From UBA2336 sp965227265 (GTDB taxonomy: Bacteria; Bacteroidota; Bacteroidia; Cytophagales; Cyclobacteriaceae), in NCBI GenBank assembly GCA_965227265.1, contig OZ245738.1, forward strand, positions 1,674,001-1,738,000: a DNA stretch of 64,000 bases, written 5' to 3'. This document shows, piece by piece, positions 43,139 to 50,721 of this stretch. The position numbers and the translations under genes were made by a program. The stretch's first letter is position 1, and each line of letters opens with the position of its first letter. A model generated the notes under the pieces. The model searched no databases and had not been told where the DNA came from. It was given only the letters and a program-made list of their open reading frames with translations.

Positions 43139-43980
43139 TTTAATTTGCTGAGCTCAGGATGTAATAACAGAACAAGCTCTTTAATGGCCTGACCTACGCG
43201 CGGACCAAAGTTTGTGAGCATAATGCTGTCGATCGAGACAATTTGTTTTTTCTTTCCGGCAGTTGTTTGCGCAACGCCTGGGATTTTTAAGAATCCATCA
43301 ATACCTCCAATGCTTTCCAAACCATAGGATGTTGTAACCATGAAGTCAGGATTAGCGGCAATTAATGCTTCAGCATTCAAGGGCTTATAACCTGTGATTG
43401 TATTAAAAGCGTTGCTCGCGCCTGCGTACTCGATGATTTCTCCAAACGTATCTTTACCGGCCAGACTTATATTTGAGCTGCCGCGGTTATAAACGCCCAA
43501 TACTTTAGGTTTGGTTGTAGCTTTCTTCAGGAGTGTATTTGCTTCGGCAACATCTGCATCAATCTGTGCGATTGCTTTTTTTCCTTCTGCCTGACGGTTT
43601 AAGATTTCTGCAATTTGCGTGATGAGCTTTTTAGTAGCTTCAACAGTATAAACGCGATCAATAATAAGGACTTTAATACCTGTTGCTGAAAGCTGCGACA
43701 ACACCTCGTCTTTCACATAATCTTTCTCAGCAATGATCAAGGTGGGCTTCAGACTGATAATGCCTTCGGCATTGATGCCATTGCGATACCCGATGGAGGG
43801 CAGACTTTGAACGGATACCGGGTAAAGGCTGGTTTTATCAGTGGCTACGATCTTATCGCAATCGCCTAAGGCACAAACTGTTTCAGTGATGGCGCTTCCG
43901 GCAGTAATGATACGGGTTTGGGCGAATGAGGCGCTGAAGGCAAGCAACGCCATGAAAAAAATACCAAGTCTCTTATTCAC
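43135..43980 (-). CDS. hmuT: Periplasmic haem-binding protein
   Basis: 281 residues. A signal peptide (ending ASFAQ) is followed by a class III helical-backbone binding protein. The ITETVCALGDCDKIVATDKTSLYP start and LPSIGYRNGINAEGIISLKPTLIIAE are typical of HmuT, whose Tyr in GYR often ligates haem. It is first gene of hmuTUVS, with a well-placed promoter 35 bases upstream. Confidence 0.92.
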   Translation of the reverse strand: MNKRLGIFFMALLAFSASFAQTRIITAGSAITETVCALGDCDKIVATDKTSLYPVSVQSLPSIGYRNGINAEGIISLKPTLIIAEKDYVKDEVLSQLSATGIKVLIIDRVYTVEATKKLITQIAEILNRQAEGKKAIAQIDADVAEANTLLKKATTKPKVLGVYNRGSSNISLAGKDTFGEIIEYAGASNAFNTITGYKPLNAEALIAANPDFMVTTSYGLESIGGIDGFLKIPGVAQTTAGKKKQIVSIDSIMLTNFGPRVGQAIKELVLLLHPELSKLK

Positions 43981-43997
43981 AACTGTAGTTATAAGTA

Positions 43998-44014
43998 TTT
44001 AGAAGATTTCTAAA
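43998..44014. promoter_or_regulatory. Perfect palindromic operator of the hmuT operon
   Basis: TTTAGAA-GAT-TTCTAAA, a 7-3-7 perfect inverted repeat, covers the expected transcription start just after the -7 box. The position suits repression by an iron- or haem-sensing regulator such as Fur or a DtxR-like protein. The identity of the regulator is inferred. Confidence 0.6.
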
Positions 44015-44045
44015 CAAAGGTAAAGTACCTGGTAAGGTTGAGCAA
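44015..44045 (-). promoter_or_regulatory. Promoter of hmuTUVS
   Basis: On the minus strand TTG (44045-44043), 20 bases, then TACCTTTG (44022-44015) match both boxes of the Bacteroidota housekeeping promoter. The predicted start is near 44008, giving a leader of about 28 bases. The rest of 44046-44150 shows no gene. Confidence 0.75.
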
Positions 44046-44150
44046 TAACCTTGAAAGGCGGAATTTAAGACGGATCGGTGTACCCTTTGGAGGGGAGTGA
44101 ATCGAGGCTCGAGATTCGAAGCTGGAAGTAGAAGTTCGAACTTATTGGTT

Positions 44151-44271
44151 AACGTCATTCTGAGCGTTAGCGAAGAATCCCCTTCTAAGGAGTATAAAAT
44201 TGGATAACCTTGACGATGTCGTACGTATACTCTACTAGGGGATGCTTCGGCTGCTGCCTCAGCATGACGTT
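44151..44271. repeat. Palindromic element with AACGTCAT/ATGACGTT ends, left copy (family 2)
   Basis: It begins AACGTCATTCTGAGCG and ends CTCAGCATGACGTT. Inside, AATCCCCTT pairs with AGGGGATGCTTCGG, and TTGGATAACC is a core. It borders the second GIY-YIG gene on the side of its stop codon. The right copy is at 44607-44744. Confidence 0.85.
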
Positions 44272-44283
44272 ACAATTAGTAAA

Positions 44284-44583
44284 TCACCATTTCAAAATAT
44301 CTTCTCCTAAATCTTTCCATTCAGGATTCAAGGATTCGATCAACTGAGCTTTAAATTTTCTTCCTTTACCTTTAATATACTTTTCAAGAGCTATAGCCTC
44401 TTCAATTGATGGCAAGTTTTCATAATACACTAACTTATTAAGATTATACTTTGCACTGAAGCTTGTTGGATAAAGTTTATCCCGATGTTCGATGTACCGA
44501 TAGGCCAATTCTGAAGTCACCCCCACGTAAAATACCGTGTGATGATTGTTCGTTAGTATGTAGACGGAGCCACCTCGTTGCAT
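44284..44583 (-). CDS. Stand-alone GIY-YIG nuclease domain protein (copy 2)
   Basis: 99 residues. SVYILTNNHHTVFYVGVTSELAYRYIEHRDKL carries the Tyr, Tyr-Val-Gly and Arg of the domain, and GRKFKAQLIESLNPEWKDLGED closes it. It is clearly related to the protein at 39755 (NxHHTVFYxG; NPEWKDL against NAEWRDL). Both flanks are copies of the family 2 palindromic element. No partner gene is evident. Confidence 0.9.
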   Translation of the reverse strand: MQRGGSVYILTNNHHTVFYVGVTSELAYRYIEHRDKLYPTSFSAKYNLNKLVYYENLPSIEEAIALEKYIKGKGRKFKAQLIESLNPEWKDLGEDILKW

Positions 44584-44606
44584 TAATAAAAATAATTAAT
44601 AAACAC

Positions 44607-44744
44607 CGTCATTCTGAGCGAAGCGAAGAATCCCCTTGTAAGAAGTTCAAAATTTGGATAACACTAGCTATGTCGCACCGTGTTCTCTATAAGGGGATGC
44701 TTCGGCTCCCTTCGACTCCGCTCAGGAAGCCTCAGCATGACGTT
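44607..44744. repeat. Palindromic element, right copy (family 2)
   Basis: It starts CGTCATTCTGAGCGAAGCG and ends CTCAGCATGACGTT, with TTGGATAACACTAGCTATG in the middle and the dispersed CTTCGACTCCGCTCAG motif inserted at 44710-44725. A further scrap, CCTCGACATGACG, lies at 44768-44780. Confidence 0.85.
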
Positions 44745-44784
44745 AAATTAAAATAGTTCTCTGCCGCCTCGACATGACGTAGGG

Positions 44785-45426
44785 TTAGCGATTAATCGTA
44801 ATCAGCCCAAAGTCAATTGCGTACAGAACAAACTCTGTTGGAGATTTAATACCAAGCTTTCTAATAATGCTCTTACGATGCGTATGAATCGTATGCGGAC
44901 TTAAGCTCAGCTTATCTGCTGCACGTTGCGTGGAATATCCTTTTGCCAAAAGCTCAAGAATTTCCAGCTCGCGGGCTGTAAGCACGTTAGACTCCAATGC
45001 TTTAGCATCAGCATCTTTGTCCATGATCACATCCAGGATCTTATGACAAAAGAACTTCTCTCCTCTCGCAGTTGAGCGGATCGCAAGCGCGATCTCTTCC
45101 CGACTGCATTCTTTGGTGATATAACCTTTCACCCCAATCTTTAACGACTCACGAATGGTTTGCTGATTATTGTCGGATGAAATGATAAGTGTGTTCACCT
45201 GTGTATTCGTGATAACACCTTCGAGGTTATTAAGCGTGAGATAGCCGGGAATATTATAATCAGCAATGAGCAAATCAGGTTTGAGCTCGCGTGTTAGTTC
45301 ATCGATACGCGAAATATCTTCTACTGTGCCGATGATCTCAGCCTCATTACCAGACTCCACCAACAAGCGGATGCCGGCTGCAGTAAGCGGCTGAATATCG
45401 GCCAGTAAAATGCTGATCTTCTGCAT
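44785..45426 (-). CDS. NarL/LuxR-type response regulator
   Basis: 213 residues. The N-terminal receiver domain has Asp56 as phosphoacceptor (LLIADYNIPG), an acidic residue near 10, Ser at the switch site, and Lys105. The C-terminal LuxR-type helix-turn-helix covers about 145-205 (LTARELEILELLAKGYSTQRAADKLSLSPHTIHTHRKSI). No histidine kinase gene is adjacent. The gene begins right after a 38-codon ORF on the same strand. Confidence 0.92.
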   Translation of the reverse strand: MQKISILLADIQPLTAAGIRLLVESGNEAEIIGTVEDISRIDELTRELKPDLLIADYNIPGYLTLNNLEGVITNTQVNTLIISSDNNQQTIRESLKIGVKGYITKECSREEIALAIRSTARGEKFFCHKILDVIMDKDADAKALESNVLTARELEILELLAKGYSTQRAADKLSLSPHTIHTHRKSIIRKLGIKSPTEFVLYAIDFGLITINR

Positions 45427-45543
45427 CTATGGCCGGTTAGAATGGATCAGGCCGGCCGAAAGTGAATCTTGGCGGGTAAGTATCTGTGAATAACCCACTA
45501 CCGAAGCTAATACAAGAAGAAAAAGGAGGCAAAAACGGGGCAT
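45427..45543 (-). CDS. Small ORF encoding a putative secreted peptide
   Basis: 38 residues, ATG at 45543 to TAG at 45427. It is MPRFCLLFLLVLASVVGYSQ followed by 18 polar residues ending SNRP. The first 20 residues form a textbook signal peptide with likely cleavage after YSQ. The stop codon directly abuts the ATG of the response regulator, so translation is probably coupled. It could be a leader peptide, a small secreted peptide, or the remaining N-terminus of a deleted sensor kinase. No homologue is known to me. Confidence 0.5.
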   Translation of the reverse strand: MPRFCLLFLLVLASVVGYSQILTRQDSLSAGLIHSNRP

Positions 45544-45593
45544 AATTGCGTTTGAACCGCAATTTTACGCTCTATTTGGAATTAATCCAAATA
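45544..45593. promoter_or_regulatory. Two perfect inverted repeats before the response-regulator unit
   Basis: AATTGCG (45544-45550) with CGCAATT (45558-45564), and TATTTGGA (45573-45580) with TCCAAATA (45586-45593), sit just upstream of the small ORF. The second overlaps a TTTATTTG sequence on the minus strand that could act as a -7 box. Confidence 0.5.
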
Positions 45594-45644
45594 AATAAAA
45601 GGATTGTAAGTGCCAGATTGACGAATCCATATGGTATGTATGGA

Positions 45645-45676
45645 GTATCTATACGGTATCTATGCCTGATCTATAC
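45645..45676. repeat. Three direct repeats of about ATCTATAC
   Basis: GTATCTATAC, GTATCTATGC and GATCTATAC start at 45645, 45656 and 45668, a spacing of 11 and 12 bases. This is close to one helical turn and resembles a binding site for a dimeric regulator. The rest of 45594-45839 shows no gene. Confidence 0.45.
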
Positions 45677-45839
45677 TTGATCCATTAGAGCCTCGCCTAC
45701 CCGATTATCAAAATATGCTGGATTCAATAGGAGTTACTCCTATAACCTCACTAATTATCTCATAAACCTTCTTAGCTTTCATGAACTCCGGTCTGCCCCC
45801 AGGCTACTCGCAGTCAAACTTATAATTCAGTCATTAATA

Positions 45840-45860
45840 CTTTGATGTAATTAATCAAAG
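45840..45860. promoter_or_regulatory. Inverted repeat upstream of the AT-rich island
   Basis: CTTTGAT (45840-45846) and ATCAAAG (45854-45860) with a seven-base spacer lie 66 bases before the first island gene. They could be an operator for the two-gene unit that follows. Confidence 0.4.
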
Positions 45861-45925
45861 TCAAGTTTGATCTTAAAGTCAAAACTTTTTAAGTCTATAA
45901 TTAAGTTCCTTTAAATTTTAACAAC

Positions 45926-47347
45926 ATGAATAAAGAAGAAAGAATTGAATATTTAGAAGAGGAAAGGAAAAGAATATGGGAAAGACTTACGGAGCTTGAA
46001 GAAAAACTTGATAAAAAAACTTCAGACTACGAAATTGAAGCAAGAGTCGCTTCAGAACAATCTAAACTCTCAAAAGATGCGACAGATGAAGCAAAGAGTG
46101 CAGTTTTCGAGCGTTTAGAAGAAGTTAATCAACTAACACAAAATCTTCGCGAAGATTATGAGAATTTCAATGGGATGTTTTTACAGATAAAAGCAAATGC
46201 TGCATCATCATCACAGAATAACGACTTAATAGGAACAATTTATAACAATATAATTACTGACTCGGAAAAAGTTGAGGAGCAAATTATTGAAATTCAAAAA
46301 ATTCTTGACGGAAAAGCATTGTTAGATGAAAGAATGCTCCGACTTGAAGATATATTTAAGAAAGGTGAGGACTATGATTCAAAACTAAGTTCTCTATATA
46401 AAATTATTGGAGATAGACGGAAAGAGATAGATGATTTATACTACAGAATAATTGGATATACCGATAAGGATGATGAAGGAGAGGAAACAATCGTCAAAGG
46501 ATTGAAAGACGAATTGGAAGAATCTTTTCAGAACCTAAGGACTAATATTTTGACATCAGAAGAAAATTTAAAATCTCTGAGTGAAACCACAAACAAATCT
46601 TATGAAAGATTCGCTAAAGAAAAACAAGATTCATTTTCAAATTTGACAACCAATTGGAAAGAAGAATATAATAAGGTTTTAACAAAAATCGAAAATCTAT
46701 TACCAAATGCCCTTACAACAGGCTTGAGTTATGCATATTCCGAGAAAAAACAAACCGAAGAAGCAGAGAATAAAAAACACAGAACATCATTCAATATTGC
46801 CATTATTGGACTTGTAGGAATTTCATTGATCCCATTTATAATTAGCTTAGTATCTCTTTTCCAAGGCACATCATTGGAAGAGGTAATAACAAGAGTTCCT
46901 AGGATTGTTCTTGCTATTCTCCCACTCTATTTCCCAGTACTATGGGTTGCTTATTCAGCTAATCGAAAAATGAATTTAGCAAAAAGGCTTATTGAGGAGT
47001 ATAGTCACAAAGAAGTACTCAGTAAAACTTTTGAAGGATTATCGAGACAAATTTACACAATTGATGATAAGGATATCTCCTCAGAGTTACGAATCAAACT
47101 TTTATATAATATCTTGGAAGTTAACTCCGAAAATCCAGGAAAATTAATATCAGATTACAACAAATCTGATCATCCTATGATGGATGCGCTTGAGAAGAGC
47201 GTGAAGTTAACAAATGCAATAACTAAACTCTCTAAAATTCCTGGATTCTCAAAACTAGCATCTACTTTAGAACAAAAATCACAAGACATACTAAGAAAAG
47301 AAGGAGAAAAAGCTGTTGCTGCACTTGAAAGTGTTAAACAAGTCTGA
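45926..47347 (+). CDS. Coiled-coil membrane protein of unknown function
   Basis: 473 residues. The N-terminal 280 residues are highly charged and helical, with heptad-like coiled coils (RIEYLEEERKRIWERLTELEEKL at 4-26, and more at about 130-270). Two transmembrane segments follow (about 289-312 and 327-345). A helical cytosolic C-terminus of about 125 residues contains SHKEVLSKTFEGLSRQI and LLYNILEVNSENPGKLI. Base composition is much more AT-rich than the neighbours, which suggests acquisition. It forms a two-gene unit with the next membrane protein. Function unknown; a membrane-linked defence role is a hypothesis only. Confidence 0.75.
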   Translation: MNKEERIEYLEEERKRIWERLTELEEKLDKKTSDYEIEARVASEQSKLSKDATDEAKSAVFERLEEVNQLTQNLREDYENFNGMFLQIKANAASSSQNNDLIGTIYNNIITDSEKVEEQIIEIQKILDGKALLDERMLRLEDIFKKGEDYDSKLSSLYKIIGDRRKEIDDLYYRIIGYTDKDDEGEETIVKGLKDELEESFQNLRTNILTSEENLKSLSETTNKSYERFAKEKQDSFSNLTTNWKEEYNKVLTKIENLLPNALTTGLSYAYSEKKQTEEAENKKHRTSFNIAIIGLVGISLIPFIISLVSLFQGTSLEEVITRVPRIVLAILPLYFPVLWVAYSANRKMNLAKRLIEEYSHKEVLSKTFEGLSRQIYTIDDKDISSELRIKLLYNILEVNSENPGKLISDYNKSDHPMMDALEKSVKLTNAITKLSKIPGFSKLASTLEQKSQDILRKEGEKAVAALESVKQV

Positions 47348-47365
47348 TTATATTTTTAGTTGCGT

Positions 47366-48121
47366 ATGATTGACGATATAAAAAAATCTATTACATCAAT
47401 TTTCTCAGAGCGAGTATCAAGTCCTTTTTATGGAACTCTTGCGATGTCATGGCTTATCTGGAATTGGAAAATCATATATCTCACTTTTATTATTGATCAA
47501 AATAAGATTGAAGGGAATAAGATTGATTACATCGTCACCAACTATGGCAGTTTGAATAATCTAATCTCTCTTCCGTTAATTTCTACACTCATTTTATTAA
47601 CTTTAATTCCTTTTATTACAAATGGAGCGTATTGGTTAGATATAAAGTTTACTAACTGGAGGGTAAATGCAAAAAATGAGATCGAAGGGAAGCAGCTCTT
47701 AACTGTAGAGCAATCAATTCAATTAAGAATGGATATTAGGGAGTTAGAATTGAACTTTGATAAACTCCTAGAGAAAAAGAATGAAGAAATAAAATTTCTT
47801 AAAGAAGAACTTGAAAAAAATAGAAATAATAAAAAAGAAGATTCAAAAGTTGATACTTTAGAAGGGAATAAAGTATCAGACTTAAAATTACTAGCAGATA
47901 ATATTGAAAGAAAAGGTCTTTTATCAAATTTTGAAAACATAATTGAATTAGTTGACAACAAAAGATCAATAGAACCAAGCAATGAAGCAATTATTTATTT
48001 ACTTAAAATCGGTCTTTTAGAGAAAGGCAACTATGACACAGGAGGTAAATACATTTATAGTTTTTCTTCACAAGGAAAAGAATTCAGGAAATATTATATT
48101 AAAAATTACTTATTAAAGTGA
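47366..48121 (+). CDS. Two-TM protein with coiled coil and C-terminal helical domain
   Basis: 251 residues from the ATG at 47366; a TTG at 47360 is an alternative. The short N-terminus FSERVSSPFYGTLAMSWLIWNWKIIYLTF forms the first membrane helix, and LPLISTLILLTLIPFITNGAYWL the second. A charged coiled coil spans about 125-165. The last 70 residues (IIYLLKIGLLEKGNYDTGGKYIYSFSSQGKEFRKY) resemble a small winged-helix fold. It is AT-rich like its partner, from which it is separated by 18 bases. I have a weak memory of similar proteins in accessory regions of many bacteria. Confidence 0.75.
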   Translation: MIDDIKKSITSIFSERVSSPFYGTLAMSWLIWNWKIIYLTFIIDQNKIEGNKIDYIVTNYGSLNNLISLPLISTLILLTLIPFITNGAYWLDIKFTNWRVNAKNEIEGKQLLTVEQSIQLRMDIRELELNFDKLLEKKNEEIKFLKEELEKNRNNKKEDSKVDTLEGNKVSDLKLLADNIERKGLLSNFENIIELVDNKRSIEPSNEAIIYLLKIGLLEKGNYDTGGKYIYSFSSQGKEFRKYYIKNYLLK

Positions 48122-48216
48122 CAAGTAAATTTCCCAATTATCGCTTGAAATCTACTTTTGTGCAGTCACAATAATCTCGAGGTTAAATCGTCCCTCATTC
48201 TATAATCAATTCTAAT

Positions 48217-48861
48217 ATGAAAATAATCCTCACCGGAGCAACCGGAATGGTAGGCGAAGGCGTTTTGCTGGAGTGTCTCGAAAATGCTGCTGTAACGGAA
48301 GTACTGATTGTCGGGCGAAAGCATTATGCGCTGGAACACCCGAAGCTCCAGGAATTGATCGTTAGGGATTTTTTAAAAGCTCAGGAATTTGCCAGTCAGC
48401 TTACCGGCTATGATGGCTGCTTCTTTTGCGCAGGCATCAGCTCGGTTGGCCTGGGCGAGGAAAAGTACACCGAGATCACCTACGATACAACCCTCACTTT
48501 TGCCAAGACCTTGCTCGCACAAAATCCTAACCTCGTGTTCATTTACGTGAGCGGAAGAAGCACCGACAGCTCCGAACGCAGCAAGTCGATGTGGGCGCGT
48601 GTGAAAGGAAAAACCGAAAACGATCTGATGAAGCTCGGCTTCAAAGGCCAGTATAATTTCCGCCCGGCCTTAATGATCCCCACTCCAGGACAAAAAAGCA
48701 TTGGCACCGCGCAGAAGATCCTGTTCCATATTTTTAAATACCTGATGGCGAAAACATCCATTCCATTAAAAGATGTTGGCAAGGCCATGATTCATGCGGT
48801 GCAGCGTGGGTATGAGAAACAGGTGCTGGAGGTGGAAGATATCAGGGCACTGGCGAAGTAA
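48217..48861 (+). CDS. NAD(P)-binding atypical SDR protein
   Basis: 214 residues of a Rossmann fold with TGATGMVGEG (6-15) as dinucleotide-binding motif and a later YVSGRSTDSSERSKSMWARVKGKTEN segment. The family (NAD(P)H-binding, epimerase-like) often lacks the standard YxxxK, as here. Substrate unknown; probably an oxidoreductase or a regulatory protein. Composition returns to the chromosomal norm, marking the right edge of the AT-rich island. Confidence 0.82.
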   Translation: MKIILTGATGMVGEGVLLECLENAAVTEVLIVGRKHYALEHPKLQELIVRDFLKAQEFASQLTGYDGCFFCAGISSVGLGEEKYTEITYDTTLTFAKTLLAQNPNLVFIYVSGRSTDSSERSKSMWARVKGKTENDLMKLGFKGQYNFRPALMIPTPGQKSIGTAQKILFHIFKYLMAKTSIPLKDVGKAMIHAVQRGYEKQVLEVEDIRALAK

Positions 48862-48866
48862 AGTCT

Positions 48867-48905
48867 GCCTGCCTGTCTTCGACTCCGCTCAGACTGACGG
48901 CAGGC
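48867..48905. repeat. Hairpin with CTTCGACTCCGCTCAG core (left of DUF6090)
   Basis: GCCTGCC (48867-48873) and GGCAGGC (48899-48905) enclose GTCT-...-AGAC around the dispersed motif. The same hairpin in nearly identical form follows the DUF6090 gene at 49725-49767. Confidence 0.75.
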
Positions 48906-48975
48906 TTGAAGTAACGCTGGCGATTAGCTGAGCTTAATTCAGTACTTTTGAAGCGGCTTTAATTCAAGTTTTACA

Positions 48976-49707
48976 ATGGCTAAGCTCTTCAACAAAGACC
49001 GCAAGGAATCGCTCAATCAAAACAAAACAGTTCAGTATTTAAAATATGCGGTTGGTGAGATCCTGCTCGTGGTGATCGGGATTTTGATTGCGTTGTATAT
49101 CTCCAACTGGAGCGAAAGCCGGAAAGAACGTGAGGCTGAAATCTATGTTTTGGGAGAAGTACTGAGCAATCTTCGGGAAGATGCTGTGCTGATTGATCAT
49201 ATCATCGGCCAGCGCGCACGAGCAAAAAAATCGGTGGAGAACATGCTTGCCTATCTGCCTACGCACAGGTTCAATGCCGATTCACTGTCGTCTGACCTGA
49301 TCCGGTTCATCACCTTTGAACGCTATTTCCCCATCAACAACGCCTTTGAAATGCTCAAGTCAAAAGGCTTAAAGCTTTCCAACAACAGCTTTACCACGCG
49401 GATCTCACGGTATTATGACTATGATCAGCACCGCACCCAGCGAAGCGTTGAAGATATTGAAGAGGCCATCCTTCCTATTCTCATGAATAATAACGGGATC
49501 AAGCGATTCATCACCACGATGACGCTGAACAAGTCCATCGCCCTTAGCAATCCAAACGATTTACAGTTTCAGACCGAATTATATTATGAGCTTAACGGCT
49601 TCAAGGATAACAACGTTGGAACGCTGGCCTGGCTTATCGGTTTCAAAGAAACCAATCAGGCTTTGATCCATGACTTGGAAGCGGAGTTGAAGCGGTTGAA
49701 GGATTGA
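48976..49707 (+). CDS. DUF6090 family membrane protein
   Basis: 243 residues. A single transmembrane segment at about 27-46 (VGEILLVVIGILIALYISNW), preceded by a short basic cytosolic tail (KTVQYLKYA), is the signature of DUF6090. The rest is a mostly helical periplasmic domain. Its function is unknown; the family is expanded in Bacteroidota. The gene is bracketed by two matching hairpin repeats. Confidence 0.85.
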   Translation: MAKLFNKDRKESLNQNKTVQYLKYAVGEILLVVIGILIALYISNWSESRKEREAEIYVLGEVLSNLREDAVLIDHIIGQRARAKKSVENMLAYLPTHRFNADSLSSDLIRFITFERYFPINNAFEMLKSKGLKLSNNSFTTRISRYYDYDQHRTQRSVEDIEEAILPILMNNNGIKRFITTMTLNKSIALSNPNDLQFQTELYYELNGFKDNNVGTLAWLIGFKETNQALIHDLEAELKRLKD

Positions 49708-49724
49708 GTTCTGTATTTCGATCC

Positions 49725-49767
49725 TGGCCTGCCTGTCTTCGACTTCGCTCAGACTGACGGCAGGCCA
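49725..49767. repeat. Hairpin with CTTCGACTTCGCTCAG core (right of DUF6090)
   Basis: TGGCCTGCC (49725-49733) pairs with GGCAGGCCA (49759-49767) around the motif at 49738-49753. It is a near copy of 48867-48905 in the same orientation. Confidence 0.75.
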
Positions 49768-49837
49768 TGAGTAATGGTGAAAGAAAGTAGTCGGCAGTGC
49801 ATACTTTCTTGATTAAGCTTTTGTTTACTTTCAAGTC

Positions 49838-50263
49838 ATGATTAATTGGGCGAAATATCTCTGGATTATTGGGTCAGCCCTGATTGGGATTTTGGGCACG
49901 GTCCACCTGCTTTACACATTCTTTACCGACAAGTTTTTACCTCGTGATCAAAAGTTATTAACTGACATGAAAGCGGTAAGTCCGGTTTTAACAAAAGACA
50001 TCTCGATGTGGAATGCCTGGGTTGGATTTAATGGCAGTCATAGTAGTGGGATTATCTTTATTGCAGTAATCAATATTTTTGTGGCTGTGAAGTTTTTCCC
50101 GATGCTTCAGAAAAGTCACTTCTACTTCTTGTTCAACATAGCTACCGTAGCATTTTATGTTTTCCTGGCTCAGAAGTATTGGTTTAGCAAACCGTTGATT
50201 GGTGCTTGTATAACATTAGCATGTTATTGCGTTGCTTATGTGTTAATTTTACTTAACAAGTGA
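49838..50263 (+). CDS. Small four-helix membrane protein, unknown function
   Basis: 141 residues with four predicted membrane segments (about 5-27, 60-85, 92-110 and 118-138). The pattern of GTVHLLYTFF and MWNAWVGFNGSHSSGIIFI is shared with a widespread family of unknown inner-membrane proteins (I believe the LIC_13387 type). The stop overlaps the start of the next gene (GTGA), so the two are coupled. Confidence 0.75.
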   Translation: MINWAKYLWIIGSALIGILGTVHLLYTFFTDKFLPRDQKLLTDMKAVSPVLTKDISMWNAWVGFNGSHSSGIIFIAVINIFVAVKFFPMLQKSHFYFLFNIATVAFYVFLAQKYWFSKPLIGACITLACYCVAYVLILLNK

Positions 50264-50721
50264 TAAAATCTTATCGATACATATTTTTGCTTTTAACACT
50301 CTTTCATTGCGATGAGGAGGAAAATAAATTTCTACACAAGGTTTTAGGCGATTATAGGGGAAAGATTGAGTATTTCGATGACACATTTCCCGGACACACC
50401 AACCAGCAGCCCGTGTTCTTTACCGTTAAAAAACATGGCCTAAACAATATTCTGATTCAGGTCGATTACGATTTATCAATTCCCGTTACAAAATCATTGA
50501 TAAGTACAACGGGTAATAAAATAATAACCCTGGGGTACAGCAAGAAAGTAACGTATACTTCAGATGGGGTAACAATTGAATGCGGTGAATCGGACTTGAA
50601 TAATTGGGGTGAAATGTGCGGATACTTTAATGAAACCACCGGTCAGTTTTACATACTATTCACTTGGGCAAATGGCTCCGGAAATAATGGAGCAATCATA
50701 CGAGCGGAACGGGTAGATTAA
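50260..50721 (+). CDS. Putative lipoprotein, unknown function
   Basis: 153 residues from a GTG overlapping the preceding stop. The first 16 residues (YRYIFLLLTLFHC) look like a lipoprotein signal, although His before the Cys is not ideal for the lipobox. The acidic DEEEN after the Cys fits Bacteroidota surface lipoproteins. The rest is predicted beta-rich. Its last four bases overlap the stop of the opposite-strand Nudix gene. Confidence 0.65.
   Translation: MIKSYRYIFLLLTLFHCDEEENKFLHKVLGDYRGKIEYFDDTFPGHTNQQPVFFTVKKHGLNNILIQVDYDLSIPVTKSLISTTGNKIITLGYSKKVTYTSDGVTIECGESDLNNWGEMCGYFNETTGQFYILFTWANGSGNNGAIIRAERVD

Noticed and set aside
45645..45676. CRISPR array
   Set aside because: Only three units of about nine bases with 2-3 base spacing, no spacers of phage length, and no cas genes.
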